64,000 nt of DNA, from NCBI RefSeq assembly GCF_050897975.1, contig NZ_JBPAXY010000001.1, positions 1-64,000 of the forward strand, in the 5' to 3' direction. Under the pieces are notes generated by a model. The model did no database searches and was not told the origin of the DNA. It saw only the letters and a list, made by a program, of their open reading frames with translations. The position numbers were made by a program, and so were the translations under genes. How positions within the stretch are numbered: the first letter of the stretch is position 1; each line of letters starts with the position of its first letter. Source of the DNA: Pseudooceanicola sp050897975. Lineage in GTDB: Bacteria; Pseudomonadota; Alphaproteobacteria; Rhodobacterales; Rhodobacteraceae. Below are positions 24,766 to 33,110 of this stretch, in pieces.

Positions 24766-26523
24766 TCACCTTTCGTAGGGGTTGAGGACATTCCATCCTG
24801 TCTTCAGGCCGCCGCGCTGGCCCGATCTGGGCGGCCTTCCGGGGTGGCCTGGACGGCCACTCCTGCGGGCGTCGGGGACCCGCTTCGTGTAAGGGGCAGC
24901 GCCATCGGCCGTATGCTCCGACAGCAGCAGATACTGCAGGGCATCCATGACGTTCGCCTCGGTCAGGCGCTTGTCTGGGACCTTCCGCTTGTCCCCGTTC
25001 CGATCGACTTCGTCGGTCCAGACGTATCGGGCCTGAAAACCGCGCCGCAGGAACTTGCAGGACGGGTCGATCAGGAGCCCCGGCTCGCCCGCGTCGATCG
25101 GCGCCTCCAGCGCAGCCCGCACCGCTTCCAGGCGCGGCTGGATCCGGTTGGTCCCGAGACGCTGGGGCCGGATCGGGAAGCCGGCGGCCTGGCTGACCAT
25201 GAGGTTCCAGGTCGCATTCTCATCGGCGGCCTGGCTGGCCCCGTGTTCGCCAGCCATGTCCCCCCAGGCGGCCTCGACCAGCGCCCCGGGCCAGCGGTCC
25301 TCGATCGCTTCGGTGAGCCGTTCGCCAAAGGTCCGCGCCAGGAGACGCTCGGAAGGAAAATGCAGCTCGCCCAGGATCCGCCAGCGATAGAAACCGGTCA
25401 TCTGCGCTATGACAGCGGCCCCCTTGAAGCCCTGGTCGAGCCCGATCCGCAGCGGAAGACCCGGGATCAGCGCAAGAGGGATGTCGGATACGTGGACACG
25501 CGGATTGAACTCGCGCTTGAAGACAGGCTCACCGACCCGCAGGTAGACGATCTTGTTCCGCACCAGGCGATCGACCATGTCCCCGCGCCCGGCCAGCTGC
25601 ATGGAAGCGATCTGGCGGGGGTAGTAGCTTGGCGACAGGTTCTGGAGGTTCTCACACCCCGGTTCACCATAGCCGGGCTGGTTGCAGAACTCGATCGTGA
25701 TCCGCTTCGCGCCCGCAGGCAGTTCAGCCGACAGCAGGTCGGCCATGCGCTTGCGCTCTTCCTCGTCGTGGAAGACCGTGAAGCCCCAGCTGTCCTCGTC
25801 CGGGGCGTTCATGTCACCCACGATCTGCCCGTAGCTGCGCAGCTCGGGCGGCAAACCCTCGAAGTGCTGGCGCCCTGGATAGCGGTCGATCCGGCCGATC
25901 CCGACCGTAAGGATTTCGACCGGCATCGTGTCCAGTTCGTTCAGCACGATATCGGTTGTCTGCACCCCTCGCATACTGGCGACGATGTCGTCGCCGAAGG
26001 CCATGAATTCCGCGGTGAACTCGATGGGGCCGAAGTCATCCTCGAACTGGATCACATGGGTGACCGGATCCCCTCGCCCGCCCGACCAGGTCCCCAGATC
26101 CTTCGGGAAGGTTTCCAGATAGGAGGGGATCGTCGTGGACCAGAGCTGTCGATAGGTCTCGCGGATGAAAAGCACCTTGTAGCGGCGCACTCCGTCGATC
26201 CTGGATCGCGGCATCTCCACCGCGCGCCGCGCCCGGGATTTCATCAGCGTGGTGGTCTTGCCCGAGCCGACCGGGCCCTGGATGCCGATGACGTCGTCGT
26301 TCGACCAGAAAAACCGCTCGGCGATCGGGCCTGGAAACTGGACAGCGGCGATGTCAGGCATCTTGCCAGCGGCAAAATCGCCTTCTAGAGTTCCGATTGC
26401 CTCTTTCGCATCGCTTCCCAGCAATGCCTCCAGACGCTCATCCGTGAGCCCCCCGCCCCCCGTGGGCGCTTGGTCAGAGGTCTCCCCCCGACCCCGTTGC
26501 GTCGCGCCAAGTTTCGCGCTCAT
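24766..26523 (-). CDS. terminase large subunit
   Basis: A 585-residue DNA-packaging motor protein. It has Walker A GPVGSGKT (83-90), a Walker B-like TDIVLNELD (191-199), and C-terminal nuclease-type acidic positions in LRIGLDQGF, AAWGDMAGEHG and NVMDALQYL. The arginine/glycine-rich tail is typical of podovirus terminases. Its leader carries a strong hairpin (26617-26652). It pairs with the small-subunit candidate just upstream. Confidence 0.93.
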   Translation of the reverse strand: MSAKLGATQRGRGETSDQAPTGGGGLTDERLEALLGSDAKEAIGTLEGDFAAGKMPDIAAVQFPGPIAERFFWSNDDVIGIQGPVGSGKTTTLMKSRARRAVEMPRSRIDGVRRYKVLFIRETYRQLWSTTIPSYLETFPKDLGTWSGGRGDPVTHVIQFEDDFGPIEFTAEFMAFGDDIVASMRGVQTTDIVLNELDTMPVEILTVGIGRIDRYPGRQHFEGLPPELRSYGQIVGDMNAPDEDSWGFTVFHDEEERKRMADLLSAELPAGAKRITIEFCNQPGYGEPGCENLQNLSPSYYPRQIASMQLAGRGDMVDRLVRNKIVYLRVGEPVFKREFNPRVHVSDIPLALIPGLPLRIGLDQGFKGAAVIAQMTGFYRWRILGELHFPSERLLARTFGERLTEAIEDRWPGALVEAAWGDMAGEHGASQAADENATWNLMVSQAAGFPIRPQRLGTNRIQPRLEAVRAALEAPIDAGEPGLLIDPSCKFLRRGFQARYVWTDEVDRNGDKRKVPDKRLTEANVMDALQYLLLSEHTADGAAPYTKRVPDARRSGRPGHPGRPPRSGQRGGLKTGWNVLNPYER

Positions 26524-26616
26524 TGGCTGACCTCCCCATGGGCCAAAATCAGGTATGGGGTCACACAGAGGGGCCTCAGGGAAGGCGCGGGAAGGCCCCC
26601 CCGGGGGGTCTCGGCC

Positions 26617-26652
26617 GCCTGGTGCCCGCGCCGCGAGCGGCGGGCACCAGGC
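26617..26652. other. 13-bp perfect inverted repeat in the terminase leader
   Basis: Arms GCCTGGTGCCCGC and GCGGGCACCAGGC enclose a 10-base loop. It lies in the 168-bp non-coding gap between the small- and large-terminase genes and is not followed by a T-run on either strand. It could be a translational or transcriptional control element or part of a packaging recognition site. Confidence 0.6.
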
Positions 26653-26691
26653 CGTGGCGCCTGCTGATTTTCAATCAGTTGCGGCATGGAC

Positions 26692-27372
26692 TTAACCATC
26701 TGATTTGCCTTCATTTTCCAGATCCGTCCGAATTTCCGCGTCCGAAGTTTCCGAGCGCACAGAGCTAACCTTCTGATTTTCCTGCATTTCATGCGCGACA
26801 TCAGCGGGCATCATCCGAGACACCATCCGAGGCGTGACATCCCGCGCCTGGGCCCCGGGATCGACCGGCGCCGAAGGCACGGCAGGCATCATGAAGACGG
26901 TGTTCTGCTGGACGCTGACGTCCGGCGTCACCTTGGGCGCCGTGAAGGGCATCATCGCCTCGGCGGCCCGCAGGATCATCGTGTATTGCTGGCGGAAGAC
27001 GTCCAGGCGCATGGCTGCCGTGGGCGCAGGGGCCGCCTTCTTGCCGATGTGCGCCCCATCATAGGCCCAGGCCAGCACCCGCTCGGTCTGCGCCATGGCC
27101 AGGGTGATGGCATCGTCGCGGGTGTTGAGCCCGGCGATCTGCACCAGGACATCCTCGGGCATCCGCATGCCACGCGCGGCCAGCCAGTCGCGCATCTGGC
27201 TGCTGACCTTGTTCCTGGATCCCTTCGGGCGGCCCGCCTGGCGCTGTTCCTGGTCCTGCTCCGGCTCCTCGTCCGGCAACAGGGCCAGCTGCATGCCCTG
27301 CTCACGCTGGCGCTCGATCCGCTCGGCCATTTCCCGAGCTTCGACCTGCCACTGGTTGTCAGGCTTGGCCAT
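26692..27372 (-). CDS. terminase small subunit-like DNA-binding protein
   Basis: A 226-residue protein. Residues 48-56 (GRPKGSRNK) form an AT-hook-like basic motif that is typical of small terminase and related phage DNA-binding proteins. The middle is helical, and the C-terminal tail is proline/valine-rich then acidic. It lies immediately upstream of the large terminase and just downstream of the iteron block. Assigned by motif and position. Confidence 0.7.
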   Translation of the reverse strand: MAKPDNQWQVEAREMAERIERQREQGMQLALLPDEEPEQDQEQRQAGRPKGSRNKVSSQMRDWLAARGMRMPEDVLVQIAGLNTRDDAITLAMAQTERVLAWAYDGAHIGKKAAPAPTAAMRLDVFRQQYTMILRAAEAMMPFTAPKVTPDVSVQQNTVFMMPAVPSAPVDPGAQARDVTPRMVSRMMPADVAHEMQENQKVSSVRSETSDAEIRTDLENEGKSDG

Positions 27373-27446
27373 AGAAACCCCCTTTTTTATTGGAAATCAG
27401 GGAGTTAAGGGGCGCGATCGCAGATCCAGGCAGCGAGATCGGCAGG

Positions 27447-27706
27447 CTACGACGCTCATTTTTTAGGCGTCGTAGGGCGTGTCGTAGAGATTTCTCTTTC
27501 TTATCATATAGATAATAAGAGACTACGACGCTACGACGGTACGACACGCATTTCCTCGTGTGCGCGCGCGCGTGTGTGCACACATACGCGGGGAACCGCT
27601 TTTTGCGTCGTAGCGTCGTAGCTGTCTGGTAAACTATTGCAGCGTAAGGGAAAAACCCTACGACATACCCTACGACGCCCGATTTTTCAGCGTCGTAGCG
27701 TCGTAG
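27447..27706. other. iteron cluster: 12 copies of CTACGAC(G/A), probable replication origin or control region
   Basis: Inside the gene-free stretch 27373-27820 the 7-8 bp unit CTACGAC(G/A), or its complement CGTCGTAG, occurs at about 27447, 27467, 27479, 27523, 27531, 27540, 27606, 27614, 27658, 27670, 27691 and 27699; some copies vary at the last base. Three pairs are head-to-tail at an exact 8-bp period. An AT-rich tract (27488-27522) and a Z-DNA-type tract (27557-27590) lie within. The block sits directly after the primase and helicase genes. Dense iterons plus AT-rich DNA suggest a phage origin; a regulator-binding array is the alternative. Confidence 0.75.
27557..27590. other. 34-bp perfectly alternating pyrimidine-purine tract (Z-DNA-prone)
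   Basis: From 27557 to 27590 every step is pyrimidine-purine, with a central (CG)5 core flanked by GT/CA repeats. Such tracts adopt Z-form or unwind under negative supercoiling. It lies in the middle of the iteron block. Confidence 0.75.
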
Positions 27707-27820
27707 CCCCTGACCCGTCCGCAGGACCTTCCGCCGCGCGTGAATTATGGCCCCGAAACGGGTCGGGGTACAGCGCAAAGAATGATGCAAATGCAATGGC
27801 TTGGCGAAACTGACCATGGC

Positions 27821-29806
27821 TCAGACGTACTCCTGCATACCGTCCGGAAGGGGATCCTCGGGCGGCTGCGACGTGCCGCCGGTCTCATCCATGGCGTTCA
27901 GCAGGCCCGGGATCGAGGTGAAGGGGATGACGTAACCGCGCGACGGCACCCGCGCGAAGGTCATGTTGGCGCTCTGCGCTCCATTCACGCGCCGCGCCGC
28001 CTGCGACCAGACACCCTCGGCCCAGGGTGTGCCCTCGAAAAGGGTTCGCAGCCCCGCCAGCGGCTTGTTGGCGATGCAGAGCTCGGCCGAGGTGTCTCGG
28101 CCCTTCACGCGCAGGCCGAACTGCGCCAGGTAATTGTTGGCGTTCACATGGGTGGCGTCGCCGATCTGCTCGGGGGCGCGGGGCAACCGGGCGGCCATGG
28201 CCAGCCAGCTGGCGACGTTGAGCTTCTGGCCGCGCCGCCACACGTCGAGCGGCTGCGACAGCAGATGCACCAGCATGTCCTCGGCGTTGCTGCCCACATC
28301 GACACTCTCGTCCCGCAGATGCGCATCCAGCTTGATGCACCAGCTCGCCATCATCTCCGTCGCGGGCAGCGCCTCGCGCAACGCCATGTCCGCCAGGGCC
28401 AGGACCGTCCCGTAGTTGTCGGCCTGACGGCCGCCATGCCCATGGGCCGCCAGGCTGGCCCGCCAGAGGTCCAGCCGCTCCGTCCAGGTGTCCCAGCGTT
28501 CGACCAGGCTGGCCCGCAGCGCGCCGCCCAAGGCCTTCAGCCGCCTCGGGTCATCCTTGGGCTTCGGGGCCCCGGGGCGCAGCCGGTTCAGGTCCAGCAG
28601 GATCAGGCGGGATCGATCCTGAGGGGGGAGCGGGGGCACAAGGATAGAGCTGAACAGGAAGCAGCTGTAGGCGTTCCCCTGGTAGCCCTTCTGATCGGTC
28701 GAGCCGCGCAGGATCTGGTCACCGCTGGCCGCGATCCGAGCCAGCCGGATGATCGCCGCTGCCTTGCCCTTCTTCGGATCGTCGTCGGGCTCCAGCTCGT
28801 CCAGCGCGACCGGCATCGACGAATAGCCGATGACGGAACGGATCCCTGCCTCGGTCGCATCAGAGGCCTGTAGCAGCCCGCTGGATCCGCCGTGCAGATA
28901 GCGCAGCAGGCGCTGCAAGGTGGATTTGCCGGTGGCTTGGTCGCCCGTCACCCAGGTGACCGGACGCCAGTCCAACGCGCCGCCGATCTGCTGGGCGCAG
29001 ATGACCCCGAGGGTAAGCATCGGGTCGATGTCCGGCCGTGACCAGTTCCAGGTCTCCAGCGCCTCCAGGATCTCGGCCGCCGCATCCGTCGTTCCCCGCC
29101 GCGCCGGTCGGGGCACCGGATCCGAGGCCGGGTAGACATGGCCGCTGTAGACGCCCGGCGGCTTCCATTTGCCGTCGATCAGCACCTCATCGCCCGCGTG
29201 AAAGATCAGCGCGCCGTCTTCGTCCAGCCAGGCCCCTGCACCGCGCACCTTGCCGACCGGTGACCACACACCGCGCTCTGTGCTGGCCGCGATCATCGCC
29301 GTGGACAGCTTCAGCTGGTCGAACTTGCCCGGAAGCGGGTTGCCGGTCTTCGACCACTGGGGGAAATGCTGGGCCAGCATTCCGACCATGCCGCCAAAGA
29401 CATGCAGCATCTTCTGCTGGGTGTGGGTGTCGACGGCCCTCAGCTGGCCCTTGGTGTCCAGGTAGTATGAAAGATCGCCGTGGATCCCAAGAGGAACGAC
29501 CGGACACCCGTCCCAGATGTAGCCACGCGGTCGGCCCGAACCACGCGATCCATCGCCACCGCCAGCTTCTGACGCGCTGCCCATGCCGCCATCCGGTCCG
29601 TCTCTATCGGGTACAGCGCCGCCTTGGCCCGTTCCGCCATCTCCGCGTTCATTGCCATCGCCATCGTGCATGTCCTTTTCGGTCTTCGGCGCCACAGGCG
29701 CGTTCTCCAGCTCCTGGCGCAGCGCCGCGGCCGATCTCCCGGCCGGCGCCCGAAACGTCGCGGATTGCTCTTTTTCGAGCCAGCTCATGTCGGGTTCATC
29801 GTTCAC
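27821..29806 (-). CDS. phage replicative helicase/ATPase (AAA+, DUF927/VirE-like)
   Basis: A 661-residue protein. The start is a GTG at 29806 preceded by GAGG at seven bases; the open frame upstream of it is a shadow of two smaller genes. The Gly/Asp-rich N-terminus (30-95) is a flexible linker. The ATPase core has Walker A GDQATGKS (288-295) and a Walker B-like VALDELE (about 333-339), followed by sensor-like segments. The C-terminal about 85 residues end in NMTFARVPSRGY and recur in the separate gene at 36626-37198. It follows the Toprim primase in the same operon and presumably unwinds DNA at the adjacent iteron region. Confidence 0.8.
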   Translation of the reverse strand: MNDEPDMSWLEKEQSATFRAPAGRSAAALRQELENAPVAPKTEKDMHDGDGNERGDGGTGQGGAVPDRDGPDGGMGSASEAGGGDGSRGSGRPRGYIWDGCPVVPLGIHGDLSYYLDTKGQLRAVDTHTQQKMLHVFGGMVGMLAQHFPQWSKTGNPLPGKFDQLKLSTAMIAASTERGVWSPVGKVRGAGAWLDEDGALIFHAGDEVLIDGKWKPPGVYSGHVYPASDPVPRPARRGTTDAAAEILEALETWNWSRPDIDPMLTLGVICAQQIGGALDWRPVTWVTGDQATGKSTLQRLLRYLHGGSSGLLQASDATEAGIRSVIGYSSMPVALDELEPDDDPKKGKAAAIIRLARIAASGDQILRGSTDQKGYQGNAYSCFLFSSILVPPLPPQDRSRLILLDLNRLRPGAPKPKDDPRRLKALGGALRASLVERWDTWTERLDLWRASLAAHGHGGRQADNYGTVLALADMALREALPATEMMASWCIKLDAHLRDESVDVGSNAEDMLVHLLSQPLDVWRRGQKLNVASWLAMAARLPRAPEQIGDATHVNANNYLAQFGLRVKGRDTSAELCIANKPLAGLRTLFEGTPWAEGVWSQAARRVNGAQSANMTFARVPSRGYVIPFTSIPGLLNAMDETGGTSQPPEDPLPDGMQEYV

Positions 29807-29865
29807 TGCGATACCTCGGATCTTGGGGCGGGCCCCGGCGTCTTCTGCGCCGATGACCCGTGGGT

Positions 29866-30045
29866 TCAGACGCCCGCAGCGCGGACGAACTTCTCGCAGG
29901 AGATCAGGCGCGGCCGGATCTCCTCGCTCACGAAATCGGCGCAGGGGGCCGGGCTCCAGGCACCGGTCATCACGGCCAGCTCGACCACCCGATCGCAGCT
30001 GCCGTCGGGCGCCATCAGGGCACAGAAGGTGATGACCAGGATCAT
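29866..30045 (-). CDS. small hypothetical phage protein
   Basis: A 59-residue protein beginning MILVITFCALMAPDGSCDRV, a recurring short phage protein in this family of prophages. It has a hydrophobic N-terminus and four cysteines. The ATG overlaps the stop of the preceding gene (ATGA at 30042-30045), which supports this start against longer upstream frames. Confidence 0.6.
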   Translation of the reverse strand: MILVITFCALMAPDGSCDRVVELAVMTGAWSPAPCADFVSEEIRPRLISCEKFVRAAGV

Positions 30046-30326
30046 GCGAGCCACCCGAACAGGCGGGTGAGCAGCTCGCCGAAACCCCGCTCCGATCGCG
30101 GCACCGGCGTCTCGGCCATCGAGCGCAGGCGGATGACCTCCGCCTCGGCATAGGTCAGGCGATCCAGCCGGCTGGCAGCCTGGCGAGCCTGGGTCGGCGA
30201 CATCGTCGTGCTGAGGCAGACCGTGCCATCCTCGCCGGCCGCCGCCGCGACGCGCAGGCGGCCCGCCAGCGCCCCGATCCACTCATCGCCCGTCTGAAAG
30301 CTGCGGTCCTTCAGCTGATAGCTCAT
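30042..30326 (-). CDS. hypothetical phage early protein
   Basis: A 94-residue protein that I do not recognise. It is mostly helical, with a C-terminal FGELLTRLFGWLA that could be an amphipathic or membrane-associating helix. It overlaps the primase gene upstream and the 59-codon gene downstream by 4 bp each, so it belongs to the replication operon. Confidence 0.6.
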   Translation of the reverse strand: MSYQLKDRSFQTGDEWIGALAGRLRVAAAAGEDGTVCLSTTMSPTQARQAASRLDRLTYAEAEVIRLRSMAETPVPRSERGFGELLTRLFGWLA

Positions 30327-31489
30327 GCCCGTCTCTCCTCTTCGCTGGTCTCCGCCGCGACCAGGCGCAGCGCATCGTTCAGATCTTTGCCGCCCCAGGC
30401 ATTGCTCCAGATCCGCACCTCGCGCCCGGCCGCTCGATGCAGCGCGATCGCGCGCTCGAGGGCGGCGCGGGCGGCCGCGTTCTCGTCCTGGTCGGAAATC
30501 AGCGTGACGGAGGCGACCGTCGGCGGCAGTTCAATCCGGCCGAGGTTCGACAGCGAAATCGCCGCGATGACCCGCGCCTCTCCCTCCAGCAGCAGCACCG
30601 CCGACAGCGCGTCCTCGATGCCCTCGGCGATATAGACATGCTGGCCGGGCTCGGCCTGGTGCAGCGCCGGTGGCTTCCCGCCGCGTGGCCCCTTGCCCTT
30701 CCAGATCGGAATGTAGGCCCCGGCATAGTCCCCCAGGACCTTCTTAGGCGCGGGCACGGCCGCCTTGCCCCACCCGTTCGGCCCGATCGCCAGCCAGGTG
30801 CGGTGACAGGCCACGGTCATCCCGCGCCGGTTGGTCACCGCCGCGACCATCGCCGGGAAGTCACCCTCGAATACCTCGCCGGTCTCGCGGTCCTCGTGGT
30901 AGTAGCGGCAATGCGGCACATAGCGCAGAACCCCTGGCTGACGGCCGAGGCGCGCCAGGTCGATCCCCCGACCGCGCAGGTAGTGATGCACCGGGGTATC
31001 GCGCAGCCGCGCCTGGCCGCTGTGCCAGATCGCCCGGGCCGCCCGCGCGCGGCTTTCGCGCTTTTCCTTATCGCGCTGCGCGGCCTCCGCCTGGAACTGC
31101 CGGGATCGCTCCGCAGCGGCCCGATGCCGCGCGACGTCTTCGGCGCTGGCGGTTTGGAGGCCAAGGAAGGCCCGCGCCTCGCGCAGAGCATCCGCGTTGG
31201 AACAACCCAGTGACAGGGCGATCAGGTCGATCACGTCGCCAAAACCCTGGCCGGGCACGTCCCCGACGGCATAGTCGTTCCAGCGGCCGGCGTTCGGCCC
31301 CGCCATGGTGACGCAGAAGCTGCCCACGTGGCGGTCGGCCCGCCCTGGGTTCAGCGTGAAATACTTGCCATGGGCGCGATAGCTCCCCTGCGCCGGCGGC
31401 GCATAGCGGCCCACCACGCTGTCCAGCTGCGAGATCAGCATGTGCTTGATCTCGTCCAGGCTGTAAGTCTGACGCAGGGGAGCGGACAT
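30323..31489 (-). CDS. Toprim-domain primase
   Basis: A 388-residue protein in the DnaG/Toprim family. The N-terminal half (residues 20-100) has FTLNPGRADRHVGSFCV-type primase core segments without a clear zinc finger. The Toprim domain around residues 280-375 has YIAEGIEDALSAVLLL and TLISDQDENAAAR, giving the conserved Glu and DxD positions. The start at 31489 uses an overlapping TGATG with the upstream gene. It would make primers for the adjacent helicase. Confidence 0.85.
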   Translation of the reverse strand: MSAPLRQTYSLDEIKHMLISQLDSVVGRYAPPAQGSYRAHGKYFTLNPGRADRHVGSFCVTMAGPNAGRWNDYAVGDVPGQGFGDVIDLIALSLGCSNADALREARAFLGLQTASAEDVARHRAAAERSRQFQAEAAQRDKEKRESRARAARAIWHSGQARLRDTPVHHYLRGRGIDLARLGRQPGVLRYVPHCRYYHEDRETGEVFEGDFPAMVAAVTNRRGMTVACHRTWLAIGPNGWGKAAVPAPKKVLGDYAGAYIPIWKGKGPRGGKPPALHQAEPGQHVYIAEGIEDALSAVLLLEGEARVIAAISLSNLGRIELPPTVASVTLISDQDENAAARAALERAIALHRAAGREVRIWSNAWGGKDLNDALRLVAAETSEEERRA

Positions 31490-31776
31490 CACTCGACCAC
31501 CACCCAATCTTCGGCCAGCATGTCGGTCTGGCTGGCCAGCCAGCCGATCACCATGGACCCGTCAGCCGCGCGCATGTCGATATGGGGCAGCAGCTCGATC
31601 TCATCGTCGGGCTCGAGTTCAGCCGCCCGTTTCGCGGCCGCATGCCCACACTTCGCATGGGCCGCCTCGAAGGCCGAACCGGGTGTGAGCGCGATCCACA
31701 TATTCTTGCCATTCCAACCCTTCCGGGCGACCTTGGCGCCAGCCTTCAGCGCCCGCAGCGCGTCTCCAAAATCCAT
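31489..31776 (-). CDS. tad2: Thoeris anti-defence Tad2-like protein (DUF2829)
   Basis: A 95-residue single-domain protein that matches the DUF2829/Tad2 pattern throughout: N-terminal MDFGDALRALKAGAKVARKG, middle LPHIDMRAADGSMVIGWLAS, and C-terminal QTDMLAEDWVVV. Tad2 proteins are known to bind and sequester the cyclic ADP-ribose signal made by Thoeris ThsB TIR proteins. Here the gene is part of the early operon just before the primase, which suits early expression of an anti-defence protein. Which signal isomer this homologue binds cannot be told from sequence. Confidence 0.85.
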   Translation of the reverse strand: MDFGDALRALKAGAKVARKGWNGKNMWIALTPGSAFEAAHAKCGHAAAKRAAELEPDDEIELLPHIDMRAADGSMVIGWLASQTDMLAEDWVVVE

Positions 31777-31800
31777 CGTTCTCTCCTCAGGTTGTGCGGC

Positions 31801-31926
31801 TCACGAAGGCCGCGGCATAAGCGGGCACCACTGCCCCAGAAGGCAGCCGCGCTCGCACCAGGTCTTGGTTTTCGGGCAGATGCCGCCACCTCCAGGCGGG
31901 TGTGGCGGGCGTTCGTCAGCCGACAT
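31801..31926 (-). CDS. 41-residue cysteine-rich small protein
   Basis: Begins MSADERPPHPPGGGGICPKT and contains four cysteines in C-x6-C-x3-C-x6-C order. GAGGGGC lies before the ATG, which follows the stop of the upstream gene by three bases. The frame closes before the Tad2 gene. Possibly a mini zinc-binding protein; function unknown. Confidence 0.5.
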   Translation of the reverse strand: MSADERPPHPPGGGGICPKTKTWCERGCLLGQWCPLMPRPS

Positions 31927-31929
31927 CGC

Positions 31930-32787
31930 TCAGCCCCTCGCCTGCAGGGCCTGCCCCGCGCGATGCGCCAGGATCTTCAGCAGCCGCGATCCTGTGTCCC
32001 AGGAGGGATGGAACCGCAGCTGCGCGCGCCGCCGGCGACAGGCGTCCTCGGACGCCCCGAGCTCTTCCGCGATCGCCGGGAAGTCACGACCGCTCGACAG
32101 CGCCTCATAGAGGGCAAAATCCCGCCTCGGGGACCAGCCGTCGCCATAGCCGAGCTTGTCGAGATGGGTCTGCACCAGCTTCAGCGCCACGGGGGCATCC
32201 GCCGGCAGCGCGATCGGTCCGGTCTCCGGCGCGGTTCCCTCCGGTTCGGGCTCAGGCGCGGGCGCGGCCTCTTCCGCCGGGCTCTCGGCCGCGCCGCCAT
32301 CCGACGCAGGTTCAGCTTTCTGGCGCAGGTAGCGCAGCTTCGTGTTTACCGATTGGAACGGTCGACCGAGCACGACGGCGATCTCTTTCACCGGCTGCCC
32401 CTGAGCGGCCAACTCCAACGCCTTCGCCTCCTCGTCCTTGGTCCAGGGGCCCGTGGCAGCGGGCTCCGGAGCCGGAGCTGGAACGACATCCGCCGACGGA
32501 GCGGATTGGACGGGCGCCTCGGGCTCAGTGAGCGCCGGGTTGCTGCATCCCTCAACGACGGGGGCGACACGGCATTCTTCGGCGATCTCCGTCAGGGTCC
32601 CAGCAATCTCTGCCCGCCCGGCCCACAGCCGCAGCACCAGCGCGCCGTCTTCGACGTCCAACCCCACGGGCAGACGCAATTTCGCGATGGCATCGGCCGT
32701 CACCTCGACCAGGCCGATTGCCTTCTCGCGGGCTTGCGCCTCCGCCAGGTCGCGGATGACACCGGCTTTCAGGTCCTCAAGGGTCAT
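31930..32787 (-). CDS. phage protein with two Myb/SANT-like helix segments (DNA-binding candidate)
   Basis: A 285-residue protein. The start at 32787 has GGAGG seven bases upstream and a 4-bp overlap with the preceding gene. The middle segment (GPWTKDEEAKALELAAQG, then VKEIAVVLGRPFQSVNTKL) and the C-terminal segment (GWSPRRDFALYEALSSGRDF, then IAEELGASEDACRRRR) both follow the Myb/SANT or GcrA-like three-helix pattern. They are separated by a Pro/Glu/Ala-rich linker. Early regulator or replication accessory role is plausible but unproven. Confidence 0.6.
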   Translation of the reverse strand: MTLEDLKAGVIRDLAEAQAREKAIGLVEVTADAIAKLRLPVGLDVEDGALVLRLWAGRAEIAGTLTEIAEECRVAPVVEGCSNPALTEPEAPVQSAPSADVVPAPAPEPAATGPWTKDEEAKALELAAQGQPVKEIAVVLGRPFQSVNTKLRYLRQKAEPASDGGAAESPAEEAAPAPEPEPEGTAPETGPIALPADAPVALKLVQTHLDKLGYGDGWSPRRDFALYEALSSGRDFPAIAEELGASEDACRRRRAQLRFHPSWDTGSRLLKILAHRAGQALQARG

Positions 32788-33110
32788 GCCGCCACCTCCA
32801 GATGCCGCATGGCGTCCTGCGCCATGGCAAGGCGCCAATCGACGATCGCGCGCAGGGCATCCTTCATCTGCCAGATAGCCCGCGCCCAGTCGCCGCGGCG
32901 GCGCCCGGCCCCGCAATCAGCCTCGACCAGTGCCTTGGCCGCCGCGATGAACGGGTCAAACAGGGCGCGACCCTCGCGCATCCGGGCCGTCTCCAGCCGC
33001 AGGATTTCCAGGTACATCGCTTCGCGCGGCGGGTCCGCCGCCACGGTCATCACCAGGGCCATCGCCGCATTCACCGCGACCTGGTCGGCCATCGTCATCT
33101 GCTCACTCAC
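32784..33110 (-). CDS. hypothetical phage early protein
   Basis: A 108-residue helical protein of unknown function. No motif recognised. Overlaps both neighbours in the early leftward operon. Confidence 0.55.
   Translation of the reverse strand: MSEQMTMADQVAVNAAMALVMTVAADPPREAMYLEILRLETARMREGRALFDPFIAAAKALVEADCGAGRRRGDWARAIWQMKDALRAIVDWRLAMAQDAMRHLEVAA

Noticed and set aside
26520..26801. 93-codon minus-strand frame between the terminase genes
   Set aside because: It overlaps the small-terminase gene by over 100 bp in another frame, runs through the hairpin, has an Arg/Pro-biased composition and shows no family resemblance.
27447..27706. CRISPR-like interpretation of the repeat cluster
   Set aside because: Units are only 7-8 bp, occur in both orientations and at irregular spacing; there are no unique spacers of constant length and no cas genes.
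27359..27817. 152-codon minus-strand frame through the iteron block
   Set aside because: Its sequence is a translation of the repeats and the alternating tract, with no conserved character; the region is better explained as non-coding.
29807..30151. N-terminal extension of the helicase up to 30151
   Set aside because: The added 115 residues are Arg/Pro/Cys-rich out-of-frame translation of two small overlapping genes; the GTG at 29806 with GAGG upstream is a better start.
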